Below are positions 7,606-15,977 of a stretch of DNA of 20,110 nt, in pieces. Both the position numbers and the translations under genes were made by a program. This DNA is from Alphaproteobacteria bacterium (lineage in GTDB: Bacteria; Pseudomonadota; Alphaproteobacteria; Sphingomonadales; Sphingomonadaceae). The stretch's first letter is position 1. Each line of letters opens with the position of its first letter. The stretch lies in contig JAHJSJ010000099.1 in assembly GCA_018830415.1 (NCBI GenBank), positions 1-20,110 of the forward strand. The letters are read 5' to 3'. The notes below the pieces were generated by a model that was given only the letters and a program-made list of their open reading frames with translations, did not search any database and was not told the DNA's origin.

Positions 7606-8178
7606 ATGGGCTCGCCTCATCTCACCCTGGCATCAGCCTCCCCGCGTCGGCGCGAGCTGCTCGGGCGGCTTGGTCTTACGCCGGACGCAGTATCGCCTGC
7701 CGACATCGACGAAACACCGCTTCCCGGCGAATTGCCGCGCGCCTATGCCTTGCGCATGGGGCGCGAAAAGGCGTTGGCTGTGGACGCACCCGGCCATGTG
7801 CTGGCGGGCGATACCGTGGTCGCAGTCGGGCGGCGGATCCTGCCCAAGACCGAAACCGAAGCCGAAGCGCGCGTCTGTCTTGCGCTGATGAGCGGGCGGC
7901 GGCATCAGGTGCTCTCCAGCGTGGTGCTGCGCGGGCCTGATGGTGGCTTGCGGACACGGCTTTCGGAAACCGTGGTGCATTTCAAGCGGCTCTCGCACGA
8001 GGAAATCGCCGCCTACCTCGCCAGCGATGAATGGCGCGGAAAGGCGGGCGGATACGCCATTCAAGGCGCAGCCGAGGGACTGATCGAATGGATCAGGGGC
8101 AGCCATTCGGGCGTAATGGGCCTGCCACTGTATGAAACGCGGTTGCTGCTGAAAGCGGCAGGATTTTCCATTGGCTGA
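7606..8178 (+). CDS. maf: Maf-family nucleoside triphosphate pyrophosphatase
   Basis: Maf proteins hydrolyse non-canonical or methylated NTPs (dTTP/UTP, m5U and related nucleotides) to the monophosphate plus pyrophosphate, a cytoplasmic house-cleaning activity. Visible signatures are LTLASASPRRRELL at the N terminus (phosphate loop with SASPRR), the LAGDTVVAVG strand with its Asp near residue 68, LMSGRRHQVLSSVVL, GKAGGYAIQG near residue 148, and GSHSGVMGLPLYET near the end. The 190-residue length is normal. Specificity between the dTTP/UTP and m7GTP subfamilies cannot be settled by eye. The ATG at 7606 fits the family N terminus. The 3' end overlaps the RNase E/G gene by 8 bp, which suggests translational coupling. 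Confidence 0.95.
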   Translation: MGSPHLTLASASPRRRELLGRLGLTPDAVSPADIDETPLPGELPRAYALRMGREKALAVDAPGHVLAGDTVVAVGRRILPKTETEAEARVCLALMSGRRHQVLSSVVLRGPDGGLRTRLSETVVHFKRLSHEEIAAYLASDEWRGKAGGYAIQGAAEGLIEWIRGSHSGVMGLPLYETRLLLKAAGFSIG

Positions 8179-9148
8179 ACGAACAGCGCCAGAATGGCTG
8201 ATCGAAGACGGCATTGGTGAACGGCGCGCGCTGCTGATCGCAGGCGAGCGCGTGTTGGCGGCGCGGGTGGAATGGCCGGACGAACTTCGCGCGGGCGACC
8301 GCTCCACTGCCAAACTGATCACCAAACTTGCCGGAACACGGCGCGGGGTGGCGTTGCTGAATAATGGCGATGAGGCATTGGTCGATCATCTGCCCCCGCG
8401 CGTGACCGAAGGGCAAACGCTGGAGGTCATCATCACCCGCGCCGCCCTGGCCGAGCGTGGACGGTTGAAACGCGCGCAGGCACGCGTGGTGGCCGCAGAA
8501 ATGCCGCCCGCGCCTGCGTCGCACACCGAAGGCCGCCTGGTGCGCCGCTTTCCCGCCGGGTTGTGGGAGGATGTGTGGCACGCCGCATCATCGGCCAGCC
8601 TCGATTTTCCCGGCGGCGAAATCCTCGTCAGCGTGACCCCGGCGATGACCGTGATCGACGTTGATGGCATCGGATCTGCGCGCGATGTGGCGTTGGCGGC
8701 GGTGCCAGCGATTGCCCGCGCGCTTCGCTGGTTCGATCTTGGCGGCAATATCGGGATCGATTTTCCGACACTGGCCGCAAAGGCGGAACGCCGCCTGGTG
8801 GACGAAGCGCTGGACACAGCGCTGGCCGATTGGCCGCATGAACGCACGGCGATGAACGGGTTCGGGTTTGTCCAACTGGTCGCCCGGCTCGAAGTGCCAT
8901 CGCTGCTGCACCGATTCGCCACGGCGCGGCTGGGCGCATCGGCGCGCATGGCGCTGCGCCACGCAGAATTGGCGGCGGAAGGCGGCACAGGGCGCGCTGT
9001 GCTGCTGACGGTTCACCCGGGGCTCAAGGCCAAGCTGAAAGGCGAGTGGATCGACGAGCTGGCCCGGCGCACCGGGCGCGAAGTGCGGATCGCGACCGAT
9101 GCCGGCCTTGCCATTGAGGCCGCCCACGCCCAATTACTGAACGCATGA
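8171..9148 (+). CDS. Compact RNase E/G-family protein without the cysteine zinc-link
   Basis: This 325-residue homologue of RNase E/G endoribonucleases (RNA processing and decay) is much shorter than RNase G (about 490 aa). Residues 1-40 match the N-terminal RNase H-like edge. Residues 41-105 look like a compressed S1 region (GDRSTAKLI...VTEGQTLEVIITRAAL...KRAQAR). The catalytic domain keeps the two metal-binding aspartates, D163 in MTVIDVD and D197 in DLGGNIGIDF. After VQLVARLEVPSLLHR, where RNase E/G has CPxC, there is no cysteine. A remnant of the small domain follows (VLLTVHPGLKAKL...LARRTGREVRIATDAGL). The start is TTG at 8171, inside the end of maf, and the end overlaps yacG by 4 bp. 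It may be an active minimal nuclease or a paralogue with a specialised role; a full-length RNase E would be expected elsewhere in the genome. Confidence 0.88.
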   Translation: MAERTAPEWLIEDGIGERRALLIAGERVLAARVEWPDELRAGDRSTAKLITKLAGTRRGVALLNNGDEALVDHLPPRVTEGQTLEVIITRAALAERGRLKRAQARVVAAEMPPAPASHTEGRLVRRFPAGLWEDVWHAASSASLDFPGGEILVSVTPAMTVIDVDGIGSARDVALAAVPAIARALRWFDLGGNIGIDFPTLAAKAERRLVDEALDTALADWPHERTAMNGFGFVQLVARLEVPSLLHRFATARLGASARMALRHAELAAEGGTGRAVLLTVHPGLKAKLKGEWIDELARRTGREVRIATDAGLAIEAAHAQLLNA

Positions 9149-9369
9149 GCACGTCCGCATCCAAACCCTGCCCGATCTGCCGCAAGCCGCGCAACCACGC
9201 GCGCGGGCAGCGAAGCGGTAGCGCACAAGAAAACCCATTCCACCCCTTCTGTTCGCAGCGCTGCAAGGATCGCGATCTGGCGCGCTGGTTCTCTGATTCC
9301 TACACTGTCGCCGGCCCGCCCGCCGACCCGGAAGCGGTCGCATCCAACGACTGGCGCGAACAGGATTGA
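9145..9369 (+). CDS. yacG: YacG-like zinc-binding DNA gyrase inhibitor
   Basis: This is a 74-residue YacG. In E. coli it binds one zinc and inhibits DNA gyrase by binding GyrB. The four zinc ligands are C9 and C12 (CPIC) and C36 and C40 (FCSQRC), followed by DLARWFSDSYTVAG, the family's conserved middle, and an acidic tail. Length and spacing are standard. The ATG overlaps the stop of the RNase E/G gene (ATGA at 9145-9148), so translation is probably coupled. It ends the infA-maf-rne/rng-yacG run; the next 128 bp lead into tRNA-Phe. Confidence 0.95.
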   Translation: MSTSASKPCPICRKPRNHARGQRSGSAQENPFHPFCSQRCKDRDLARWFSDSYTVAGPPADPEAVASNDWREQD

Positions 9370-9489
9370 TCGAGGGGGAACATTCCCGCGCACAGCGGAG
9401 AAATCCCTCTTGCCAAGCCAGCCAGCCTTCGTCATAGGGCCGCTCTCATTTGCTCGCCGGGTAAGCAATGCTTGCAAAACCCGTCGCTG

Positions 9490-9579
9490 CAGCGAATGCC
9501 CGGGTAGCTCAGGGGTAGAGCAGCGGATTGAAAATCCGCGTGTCGGTGGTTCAAATCCGCCCCCGGGCACCATTCGCTG
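9490..9579 (+). other. Complementary leader and trailer flanking tRNA-Phe
   Basis: CAGCGAAT (9490-9497) directly before the tRNA is complementary to ATTCGCTG (9572-9579) at its 3' end. In the precursor this could extend the helix beyond the acceptor stem, with ACC bulged out. It could be chance or a processing feature. Confidence 0.45.
9498..9572 (+). tRNA. tRNA-Phe (anticodon GAA)
   Basis: This 75-nt tRNA has an acceptor stem GCCCGGG (9498-9504) paired with CCCGGGC (9562-9568), discriminator A, and an encoded CCA (9570-9572). The D arm contains GCTCAGGGGTAGAGC. The anticodon stem GCGGA/TCCGC (9523-9527, 9535-9539) holds a TTGAAAA loop with anticodon GAA at 9530-9532. The T arm GGTGG-TTCAAAT-CCGCC is intact. 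purC starts 39 bp after the CCA end, so the two may share a transcript. Confidence 0.97.
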
Positions 9580-9611
9580 GCTGCAAGAGCCGAGCTGGGA
9601 GTTCCATTATC

Positions 9612-10415
9612 ATGTCCCGCCGCACCAAAATCTACGAAGGCAAGGCCAAAATCCTTTACGAAGGGCCGGAACCGGGCACGCTGATCCAGTATTTCAAGGA
9701 TGATGCGACCGCCTTCAATGCCGAGAAAAAAGGCACAATCAACGGCAAGGGCGTGATCAACAACCGCATCAGCGAGCATGTGTTCACACGGCTCGCGCAT
9801 ATCGGCATCCCCACGCACTTCATCCGCCGCCTCAACATGCGCGAACAATTGATCCGGCAGGTCGACATCATCCCGATCGAAGTGGTGGTGCGCAATGTCG
9901 CCGCAGGGTCGATCTGCAAACGGCTCGGGATCGAAGAAGGCGAACCGCTGCCGCACACGCTGATCGAGTATTATTACAAGGACGATGCGCTTGGCGACCC
10001 ATTGATCGCCGAAGAACACATTGCCTGCTTCAACTGGGCCAGCATTGAAGAAATGCACGACATTTCGTCGATGGCAATCCGCGTCAATGATTTCATGTGC
10101 GGGATGTTTGCCGCGATCGACATTCGTCTGGTCGATTTCAAGCTCGAGTTCGGGCGGCTTTATGATGGCGATTACAGCCGCGTCATTCTGGCGGATGAAA
10201 TCAGCCCCGATGGTTGCCGCTTGTGGGACATGGCAACCGGCGAGAAACTCGACAAGGATCGCTTCCGCCGCGACCTTGGCGGCGAGGAAGAGGCCTACCG
10301 CGAAGTCGCACGCCGGCTCGGCCTGCTGAACGGTGAAGATACCGGCCCGGGCGAGGTGTTCGACCTGTCACACGCCCGCAGCCGGTTGCGCGGGACGCCG
10401 CCCCTGAAGAAATAA
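9612..10415 (+). CDS. purC: Phosphoribosylaminoimidazole-succinocarboxamide synthase
   Basis: PurC (SAICAR synthetase) joins aspartate to CAIR using ATP, the eighth step of de novo purine synthesis in the cytoplasm. The 267-residue protein has the nucleotide-binding start KIYEGKAKILY, KDDATAFN, the first family signature IIPIEVVVRNVAAGS (residues 86-100), DISSMAIRVNDF, and the second signature LVDFKLEFG (173-181), followed by ADEISPDGCRLWD. A tail after about residue 240 (GEDTGPGEVFDL...PPLKK) is longer than in E. coli PurC (237 aa). The ATG at 9612 is supported by GGGAG at 9597-9601; an upstream open frame reaching into the tRNA is not a real extension. purS and purQ follow about 5.5 kb downstream on the same strand. 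Confidence 0.97.
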   Translation: MSRRTKIYEGKAKILYEGPEPGTLIQYFKDDATAFNAEKKGTINGKGVINNRISEHVFTRLAHIGIPTHFIRRLNMREQLIRQVDIIPIEVVVRNVAAGSICKRLGIEEGEPLPHTLIEYYYKDDALGDPLIAEEHIACFNWASIEEMHDISSMAIRVNDFMCGMFAAIDIRLVDFKLEFGRLYDGDYSRVILADEISPDGCRLWDMATGEKLDKDRFRRDLGGEEEAYREVARRLGLLNGEDTGPGEVFDLSHARSRLRGTPPLKK

Positions 10416-10429
10416 ACCGCAGAAATAAG

Positions 10430-10457
10430 CTGACAGAAGCGTTTCAGGCCCTAGTCT
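10430..10457 (+). promoter_or_regulatory. Possible promoter of the M16 peptidase gene
   Basis: CTGACA (10430-10435), a 16-bp spacer and TAGTCT (10452-10457) form a moderate sigma70-like pair in the 75-bp gap after purC. Transcription from purC could equally run through. Confidence 0.3.
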
Positions 10458-10490
10458 CTCGATACCCCTTATGATCGACGCGAGAGATAC

Positions 10491-13373
10491 TTGAAATTGA
10501 TGCGAATTCCCACCCTTGCTTCCAGCGCGATGCTGGCGCTGTCGTCGCTTGCCGCCACCACCCCGCTCGCGGCGCAAGATGCCATCACCGCCGAAGCCGC
10601 CGTCAAGGCCCTCACACCCACCTCCACCTGGGCATTCGAGCAAAGCGATGTGCCAGTCGATCCCGACTATACATTCGGGCGGCTGGATAACGGTATGCGC
10701 TACGTCATCCGGCGCAATGCCACGCCCGAAGGCACCGCGCTGGTGCGGATGCGGATTGCCTCAGGCTCGCTGGAAGAAACCGATAGCGAGCGCGGGCTTT
10801 CGCATTTCCTCGAACACATGGCCTTCAACGGATCGACCAACATTGCCGAAGGCGAGATGGTCAAGCTGCTTGAACGCGAAGGGCTGGCGTTCGGCGCGGA
10901 CACCAATGCCTCAACCGGGTTCGAGAACATCACTTACATGCTCAACCTGCCGCGCAATGATGCGGCGCTGCTGGACACCGCGCTGATGCTGATGCGGGAG
11001 ACCGCGAGCGAACTCACCATCGCGCCCGATGCGGTCGAGCGCGAGCGCGGGGTGATCCTCGCCGAACGGCGCGACCGGGCGGGGTTTCAAGAACGCAATT
11101 ACGAAGACTACACCGCCTTCATCGCCCCCGGCGCGCGCTATGCCGAACGCTTGCCGATTGGCACGGGTGCGGTGCTGGAAAACGCCGCCGCTGACCAACT
11201 TCGTGCACTGTATCAACGCACCTACACGCCCGCCAATACCGTTGTGGTGGTGGTTGGCGATTATGCGGTCACCGACGTCGAGGCTGCTATCCGCGCGCGC
11301 TTTGCCGATTGGCAGCCAGCGCCTGCTCCCACCGCCCCAGCCGCAGGCCCGGTGGACCCGACCCGCGCGGGCCTCACCGATATTCACCTTGACCCTGCCC
11401 TGTCCGAAAGCGTCACCATCAGCCGTCTTGGCCCGTGGCGCGACCAGCCCGATACGATCGCCAACCGCCGCGAACGGAGCCTGCGCGCGGTCGGTTACGC
11501 GATCATCAACCGCCGCCTCGCGCGTCTGGCGCGGGGCGAGGATGCACCTTTTCGCGGCGCCAGCTTTGGCACGGGCGACATTTTCGAAGCCGCACGGGCC
11601 ACCAACCTCAGGGTGTCCAGCGTCGACGGCGAATGGCGCAAGGGCGTGCTGGCAGCGGTGCGTGCGGTCAATCAGGCGCTGACCTATGGCTTTACTCAAG
11701 CCGAGGTTGACGAACAGACCGCCAATTACCGCGCCGCGCTGGAAAACGCGGTGAAGGCCGCTTCGACACGCGGGCACAATGCGTTTGCGGGCGCTGCGCT
11801 CGCGCTGGTGAGTGACGAGCAGGTGCCGACCACGCCCGCATGGCAATTGGCTGAGCTTGAGCGATTGCTGCCCGACATCACGCCGCAGGCCGTTTGGCAG
11901 GCGGTGCTGGACGACGCGGCGGCGCTGGAACAGCCGCTGATCCGGTTTGAAGGCCGCACCGCGCCCGATGGCGGTGAACAGGCGCTGCGCGCCGCGTTTG
12001 ATGACGCCATGGCGCTGACGATTGCGCCACCTGCGGATAACGGCCCGCTGGCGTTTGATTACAGCGATTTCGGAACGCCGGGAACGGTGGTGGCAGATAC
12101 GCTGGAACCCCGGCTTGGCCTGCGTTTTATCCGCTTTGCCAATGGAGTGCGGCTGACGCTCAAACACACCGATGTGCGCAAAGACCGGATCGGCTTTGCG
12201 CTGGCGGTCGATGGCGGCGACCTGATGAATACGAGGGATGCGCCGCTGCGCACCTATCTCACCAGTTCGTTGGCATCGGGGGGGCTAGGCAAGCTTAGCC
12301 AGGACGAAATGAACAGCGTGTTGGCTGGGCGCAGCGTTTCGTTCAACCTGTCGAGCGAAACCGATGCCTTCGCCGCATCCGGCGGCACCACCCCGCGCGA
12401 TTTGCTGCTGCAACTGCAATTGCTGGCGGCCGGATTGACCGACCCCGGCTATCGCCGCGAGGGCGAGGAGCGCTTTCGCAAAAGTATCGAAAATTATTTT
12501 GCGACAATCGATTCCACCCCCGGCCGCGCGCTTTCCACTGCGATTGGCGGGATATTGTCGGATAATGACCCGCGCTTCACGCTCCAATCCAAAGACGCAT
12601 TCTTCGCGCTCGATTACGCGCAGTTGAAGGCCTCAATCGGCGACCGGCTGGCCAACGGCGCGATTGAACTGGCACTGGTCGGCGATTTTGACGAGGATCA
12701 GGCAATCGCAGCGGTCGCCGCCACGCTCGGCGCGTTGCCCGTGCGCGAACCTGCGTTCAACCCGCGCACCGAGGCCCGCACCCGCGGCTTTACCGCGCAG
12801 CGCGGCCAACGCATCCTGACCCACAGGGGTGAGGCCGATCAGGCGGTGCTGCAATGGATCTGGCCCACGACGGACGACAGCGACCTTGCCGAAACCCTGC
12901 GGCTTGATCTGCTGTCGCGGGTTGTGGGGCTGGAACTGACCGACCGACTGCGTGAGGAACTGGGGCAGGCCTATTCGCCCTCAGCCGGGTCCAATCCAAG
13001 CCATTTTTATCCCGGGTTCGGCACTTTCGGGATCAGCGCCTCTGTCGCCGCTGATCAGGTTGAACCGAGCCGCGCAGCGCTCCGGCAGCTCATCGTCGAC
13101 CTCAGGGATCGCCCCCTCGATGCGGACATATTGGAACGCGCCCGCAAGCCATTCCTTGAAGATTATAACAACGTTCTGAAAGATCTGAACGGCTGGCTCA
13201 ACCTTGCCGCGCGCGCGCAGAGTGAACCGGATCGGCTCGATCGTTACCTTGCGGTGCCGCAGGTGGTTGCGGCGATCACGCCGGAAGACCTGCATCAGGC
13301 AGCGCGCCAATGGCTTACCCCCGATGGTGCGGTTGAGTTGCTGGTCGTTCCTGCTCTGGCGCCCGCTGAATAG
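10491..13373 (+). CDS. Exported M16-family zinc metallopeptidase (two-unit, pitrilysin-like)
   Basis: This is a 960-residue M16 peptidase with an N-terminal signal peptide (ALSSLAATTPLAAQ, cut near residue 29), so probably periplasmic. The first M16 unit has the inverted zinc motif HFLEH (H105, E108, H109) within RGLSHFLEHMAFNG. The downstream acidic ligands fit E185/E192 in RERGVILAERRDR, and the FENITYMLNLP strand is typical. The second half (from about residue 540) repeats the M16 fold without HxxEH and carries the LTDRLREELGQAYSPSAG signature, as in one-chain two-unit enzymes. The family degrades peptides inside a clam-shell chamber; the substrate here is unknown. A TTG at 10491 (GAGAGA 4-9 bp upstream) or an ATG at 10500 could be the start; both keep the signal peptide. 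The gene converges on the second receptor. Confidence 0.93.
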   Translation: MKLMRIPTLASSAMLALSSLAATTPLAAQDAITAEAAVKALTPTSTWAFEQSDVPVDPDYTFGRLDNGMRYVIRRNATPEGTALVRMRIASGSLEETDSERGLSHFLEHMAFNGSTNIAEGEMVKLLEREGLAFGADTNASTGFENITYMLNLPRNDAALLDTALMLMRETASELTIAPDAVERERGVILAERRDRAGFQERNYEDYTAFIAPGARYAERLPIGTGAVLENAAADQLRALYQRTYTPANTVVVVVGDYAVTDVEAAIRARFADWQPAPAPTAPAAGPVDPTRAGLTDIHLDPALSESVTISRLGPWRDQPDTIANRRERSLRAVGYAIINRRLARLARGEDAPFRGASFGTGDIFEAARATNLRVSSVDGEWRKGVLAAVRAVNQALTYGFTQAEVDEQTANYRAALENAVKAASTRGHNAFAGAALALVSDEQVPTTPAWQLAELERLLPDITPQAVWQAVLDDAAALEQPLIRFEGRTAPDGGEQALRAAFDDAMALTIAPPADNGPLAFDYSDFGTPGTVVADTLEPRLGLRFIRFANGVRLTLKHTDVRKDRIGFALAVDGGDLMNTRDAPLRTYLTSSLASGGLGKLSQDEMNSVLAGRSVSFNLSSETDAFAASGGTTPRDLLLQLQLLAAGLTDPGYRREGEERFRKSIENYFATIDSTPGRALSTAIGGILSDNDPRFTLQSKDAFFALDYAQLKASIGDRLANGAIELALVGDFDEDQAIAAVAATLGALPVREPAFNPRTEARTRGFTAQRGQRILTHRGEADQAVLQWIWPTTDDSDLAETLRLDLLSRVVGLELTDRLREELGQAYSPSAGSNPSHFYPGFGTFGISASVAADQVEPSRAALRQLIVDLRDRPLDADILERARKPFLEDYNNVLKDLNGWLNLAARAQSEPDRLDRYLAVPQVVAAITPEDLHQAARQWLTPDGAVELLVVPALAPAE

Positions 13374-13383
13374 GCGGCAGATA

Positions 13384-13418
13384 CGAAAAAACCGGCAGGT
13401 CGCCCCTGCCGGTTCTTT
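13384..13418. terminator. Bidirectional intrinsic terminator between M16 peptidase and receptor genes
   Basis: A perfect 10-bp stem (AACCGGCAGG at 13390-13399, CCTGCCGGTT at 13405-13414) has a 5-nt loop. On the minus strand it is followed by six T residues, a good terminator for the receptor gene ending at 13448. On the plus strand CTTTC follows, weaker but suitable for the peptidase gene ending at 13373. Confidence 0.85.
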
Positions 13419-13447
13419 CATTGCTTGCGCCGTTCAGGCTTGCTTGA

Positions 13448-15673
13448 TCAATACTTCACCCCCAACGACACGCCGATCACGCGCGGATCGTTGACGAAGG
13501 CGGTGTTGTTGTTGAAGTCGATCACGCCCTGAACGTTTGCCTCGCCGGTGATGTTGCGCGCGAACGCGGCCACTTCCCACAAACCGTTGCCATGCGAATA
13601 GCCTATCCTGAGACCGCCTTCGATCCGGCTCTTGGCGTTGAACTCCAGACTTTCGAAAAGCAGGAAGTTGGTATCACCAAGGTATACCCAGTCGGTGAAG
13701 ATGAAGAACTCTCCGCTGTTGCCCACCGGCAGGCTGTAACGCGCGGTGAAATCGCCGCTCCATTCGGGCGCGTTGGGGAACGGGTTGCCATCAATCAGCG
13801 CGCGGGTCGCACCTCCGATCACCACGGTCGGGTTCGTCACAGTGCACTGCGCACAAATGCCCACCGCCAGGTTTTCATCCTTGATCTCGGTATTGTTGTA
13901 AGCCAGCCCCAGCGTCACGAGAAATTCGGGAGTGATCTGAACCGCACTGTCAAATTCAAAGCCCCAGGCTTCGCCCTTGTTGGCATTGAGTAACTGGACG
14001 AGGTTCCCCGCCCCGCCCACAGCGGTGAACTGCGGGTCATCGACAGTGTAGTAAAACGCCGCCCCGTTGAGGCGCACCCGGCGATCAGCCAACTCACTTT
14101 TGAAGCCGACTTCGTAGGATGTGATGTTTTCCGATTGTGCCACCGAAGGCGCAGCGAAAAACGCGACGTCGCGGCCCTGAATGGTCGGCCCCCGGAATGA
14201 ATTGGCGACCTTGGCATAGACGCTGGCATCATCTGATACATCGGCAAACAGGCTGATATCCCAGTCAAGCTGTTCATCCCCCACACTAACCGGCTGCGGC
14301 GGCGCACCGTCGCGCACGAAGAAATCCTTTTCATCGTCGGTATAGCGCAGACCGCCGGTAACGCGCAGGGTTTCGGTTAGCTGATAAGATAGCTGGCCGA
14401 ACAGCGCCCAGGCTTCGTTGGTGTGGTTGACGGTGACCGGCGGCGGGAAATCAAACCCGATGGTGGTGACATCGAAATCACTGTCGAAATAGAACCCTCC
14501 AAACTGCCAGTCGAGCGGCCCGCCACCGTTCGAAGCCAGGCGGATTTCCTGGGTGGTCTGGTCAAGATCGAGCGAATCCTGCGTATCAGACGGGAACGGA
14601 ATAAATCCCGGCCCCATGACAGGTAGGAACGACGCGCCAAACCCGCCGTCAACATCGCCCCGGCTGGAACCTTCGCTGGTCCAGTGGCTGGTGATCGAGG
14701 TCAGCGTTGCGCCGTCAAATTCATAGGATGCGGTGACCGTGGCGCCGAATTGTTCATATTCAGCAACATTACCGCCGCCAGCATCGAAAAACACGGTGTC
14801 CCGAATGAAGTTTTCATTGAGATCATTATTGCCGGGGCCAAGCACGTTGGCGCGGAAGATGGTTGACGAACCATCCAGATCGCGGACATTGATCGACGCC
14901 AGCACGCTCGCACGTTCAGTGGGCGTGAACAGCAACTGCCCGCGCACCGCGAAATCGTGATAGCCGCCCAGCGCGTTATTCTCTCCGGTAAAGCCGTTAT
15001 CGATCCAGTCGTTGCGGCTTTGCGATTGCAATGCAACGCGGAACGCCAGCACATCTTCCACCAGCGGCCCGCCCAGCGCAGCATTGAACGAGACCGTGTC
15101 ATAGCGGCCATAACTTGCCGATGCGCGGACATCATTTTCGAACGATGGCTTGATCGAATCGATCTTCACGATCCCCGCCGGGGTATTGCGACCAAACAGC
15201 GTGCCCTGCGGCCCGCGCAGCACTTCGACCCGCTCAACATCGAATACCGGGAAGCTTTTCAGCGTCACGTTTTCGAGCACAACGTCATCAAGCAGCACCG
15301 AAACCGGCTGCGATGCGGCAAGATCGAAATCGGTGTTACCAAGTCCGCGAATATAGAACCGCGGCGCGATCCGGCCATTCGAACTTTCAACGTTAAGCCC
15401 CGGTGAGGTGCCAGCCAGCGCGGTAATGTCCCCCGCCCCACTGAAGATCGCGCCAAGGCGTTCCTGATCCAGAATGTCGGCTGAAACCGGCACATCCTGC
15501 ATGTTTTGCTCGCGGCGGTTGGCGGTCACGATGATGGTGGCAAGCTGGCCATCATTGTCCGAAGCGGCCTCGCCATCCTGCGCGGCCGCAGGAGCAACAA
15601 AGCCAAACGCAGCAGCAGCTAGGATGGTCGAACCGGCGCATGCAGCACGGAAGGAAGAAAAGCGGTGAGACAT
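13448..15673 (-). CDS. TonB-dependent outer-membrane receptor
   Basis: This is a 741-residue TonB-dependent receptor for active uptake through the outer membrane. The signal peptide is residues 1 to about 30 (basic start, Ala-rich core, APAAAQ cleavage region), followed by a TonB-box-like ATIIVTANRRE at about 44-54. The plug has VPVSADIL, FYIRGLGNTDFD, VSVLLDDVV and the highly conserved RVEVLRGPQGTLFGRNTPAGIV. A full barrel of alternating, aromatic-bounded strands ends in VIGVSLGVKY with the terminal aromatic residue. It belongs to the large receptor class expanded in Sphingomonadales; the substrate (siderophore, aromatic, glycan or other) cannot be read from sequence. The start is the ATG at 15673, preceded by GGGGG with 8-nt spacing and by a proper signal peptide; longer in-frame starts up to 15817 add residues with no export logic. 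It converges on the M16 peptidase gene. Confidence 0.93.
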   Translation of the reverse strand: MSHRFSSFRAACAGSTILAAAAFGFVAPAAAQDGEAASDNDGQLATIIVTANRREQNMQDVPVSADILDQERLGAIFSGAGDITALAGTSPGLNVESSNGRIAPRFYIRGLGNTDFDLAASQPVSVLLDDVVLENVTLKSFPVFDVERVEVLRGPQGTLFGRNTPAGIVKIDSIKPSFENDVRASASYGRYDTVSFNAALGGPLVEDVLAFRVALQSQSRNDWIDNGFTGENNALGGYHDFAVRGQLLFTPTERASVLASINVRDLDGSSTIFRANVLGPGNNDLNENFIRDTVFFDAGGGNVAEYEQFGATVTASYEFDGATLTSITSHWTSEGSSRGDVDGGFGASFLPVMGPGFIPFPSDTQDSLDLDQTTQEIRLASNGGGPLDWQFGGFYFDSDFDVTTIGFDFPPPVTVNHTNEAWALFGQLSYQLTETLRVTGGLRYTDDEKDFFVRDGAPPQPVSVGDEQLDWDISLFADVSDDASVYAKVANSFRGPTIQGRDVAFFAAPSVAQSENITSYEVGFKSELADRRVRLNGAAFYYTVDDPQFTAVGGAGNLVQLLNANKGEAWGFEFDSAVQITPEFLVTLGLAYNNTEIKDENLAVGICAQCTVTNPTVVIGGATRALIDGNPFPNAPEWSGDFTARYSLPVGNSGEFFIFTDWVYLGDTNFLLFESLEFNAKSRIEGGLRIGYSHGNGLWEVAAFARNITGEANVQGVIDFNNNTAFVNDPRVIGVSLGVKY

Positions 15674-15897
15674 CAGACAAACCCCCTGATCGGATGAGAT
15701 GGATAATGGGTGCATCAAGGCCGGTGGCATTTTTGCGCGATTCGCACGAGGCAGCGCCGCATCTATAGGCGGGCAACCGGTGGTTTCAGGGCAAAATCCT
15801 GACGGTTGTTGCATCAAAGTTACAATTCCGTCGATTTTATGACTGCTTTACGACAAATGTGACCTGCCCATGCCGTGCAGAAGTCCGATCAGCGCGA
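15674..15897. other. Divergent intergenic region, receptor leader side
   Basis: This is non-coding sequence between the receptor start (15673) and the purS promoter. It includes an AT-richer patch (about 15810-15860), probably the promoter zone of the receptor, but I find no confident -35/-10 pair, Fur-like operator, riboswitch or repeat in it. Confidence 0.4.
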
Positions 15898-15925
15898 TTG
15901 CACGCGCAGGCGGGCGCGCTATAGC
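15898..15925 (+). promoter_or_regulatory. Possible purSQ promoter
   Basis: TTGCAC (15898-15903), a 16-bp spacer and TATAGC (15920-15925) form the best sigma70-like pair in the 304-bp gap, 52 bp before the purS start. It would allow purSQ to be transcribed apart from purC. Confidence 0.5.
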
Positions 15926-15977
15926 GGCCCCACCTAGTTTCCCCGGCTCATCGCCCGTGAAGATGGAGTAAGCATCC

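Noticed and set aside
9528..9611. Upstream extension of purC beginning inside tRNA-Phe
   Set aside because: The extension is translated tRNA sequence. The ATG at 9612 has a ribosome site and matches the start of PurC.
10911..12167. Long - strand open frame opposite the M16 peptidase (418 codons)
   Set aside because: Antisense shadow of a gene with clear zinc-binding and M16 signatures.
15674..15817. 48-residue N-terminal extension of the second receptor
   Set aside because: It would bury the signal peptide; the ATG at 15673 has a good ribosome site and an immediate export signal.
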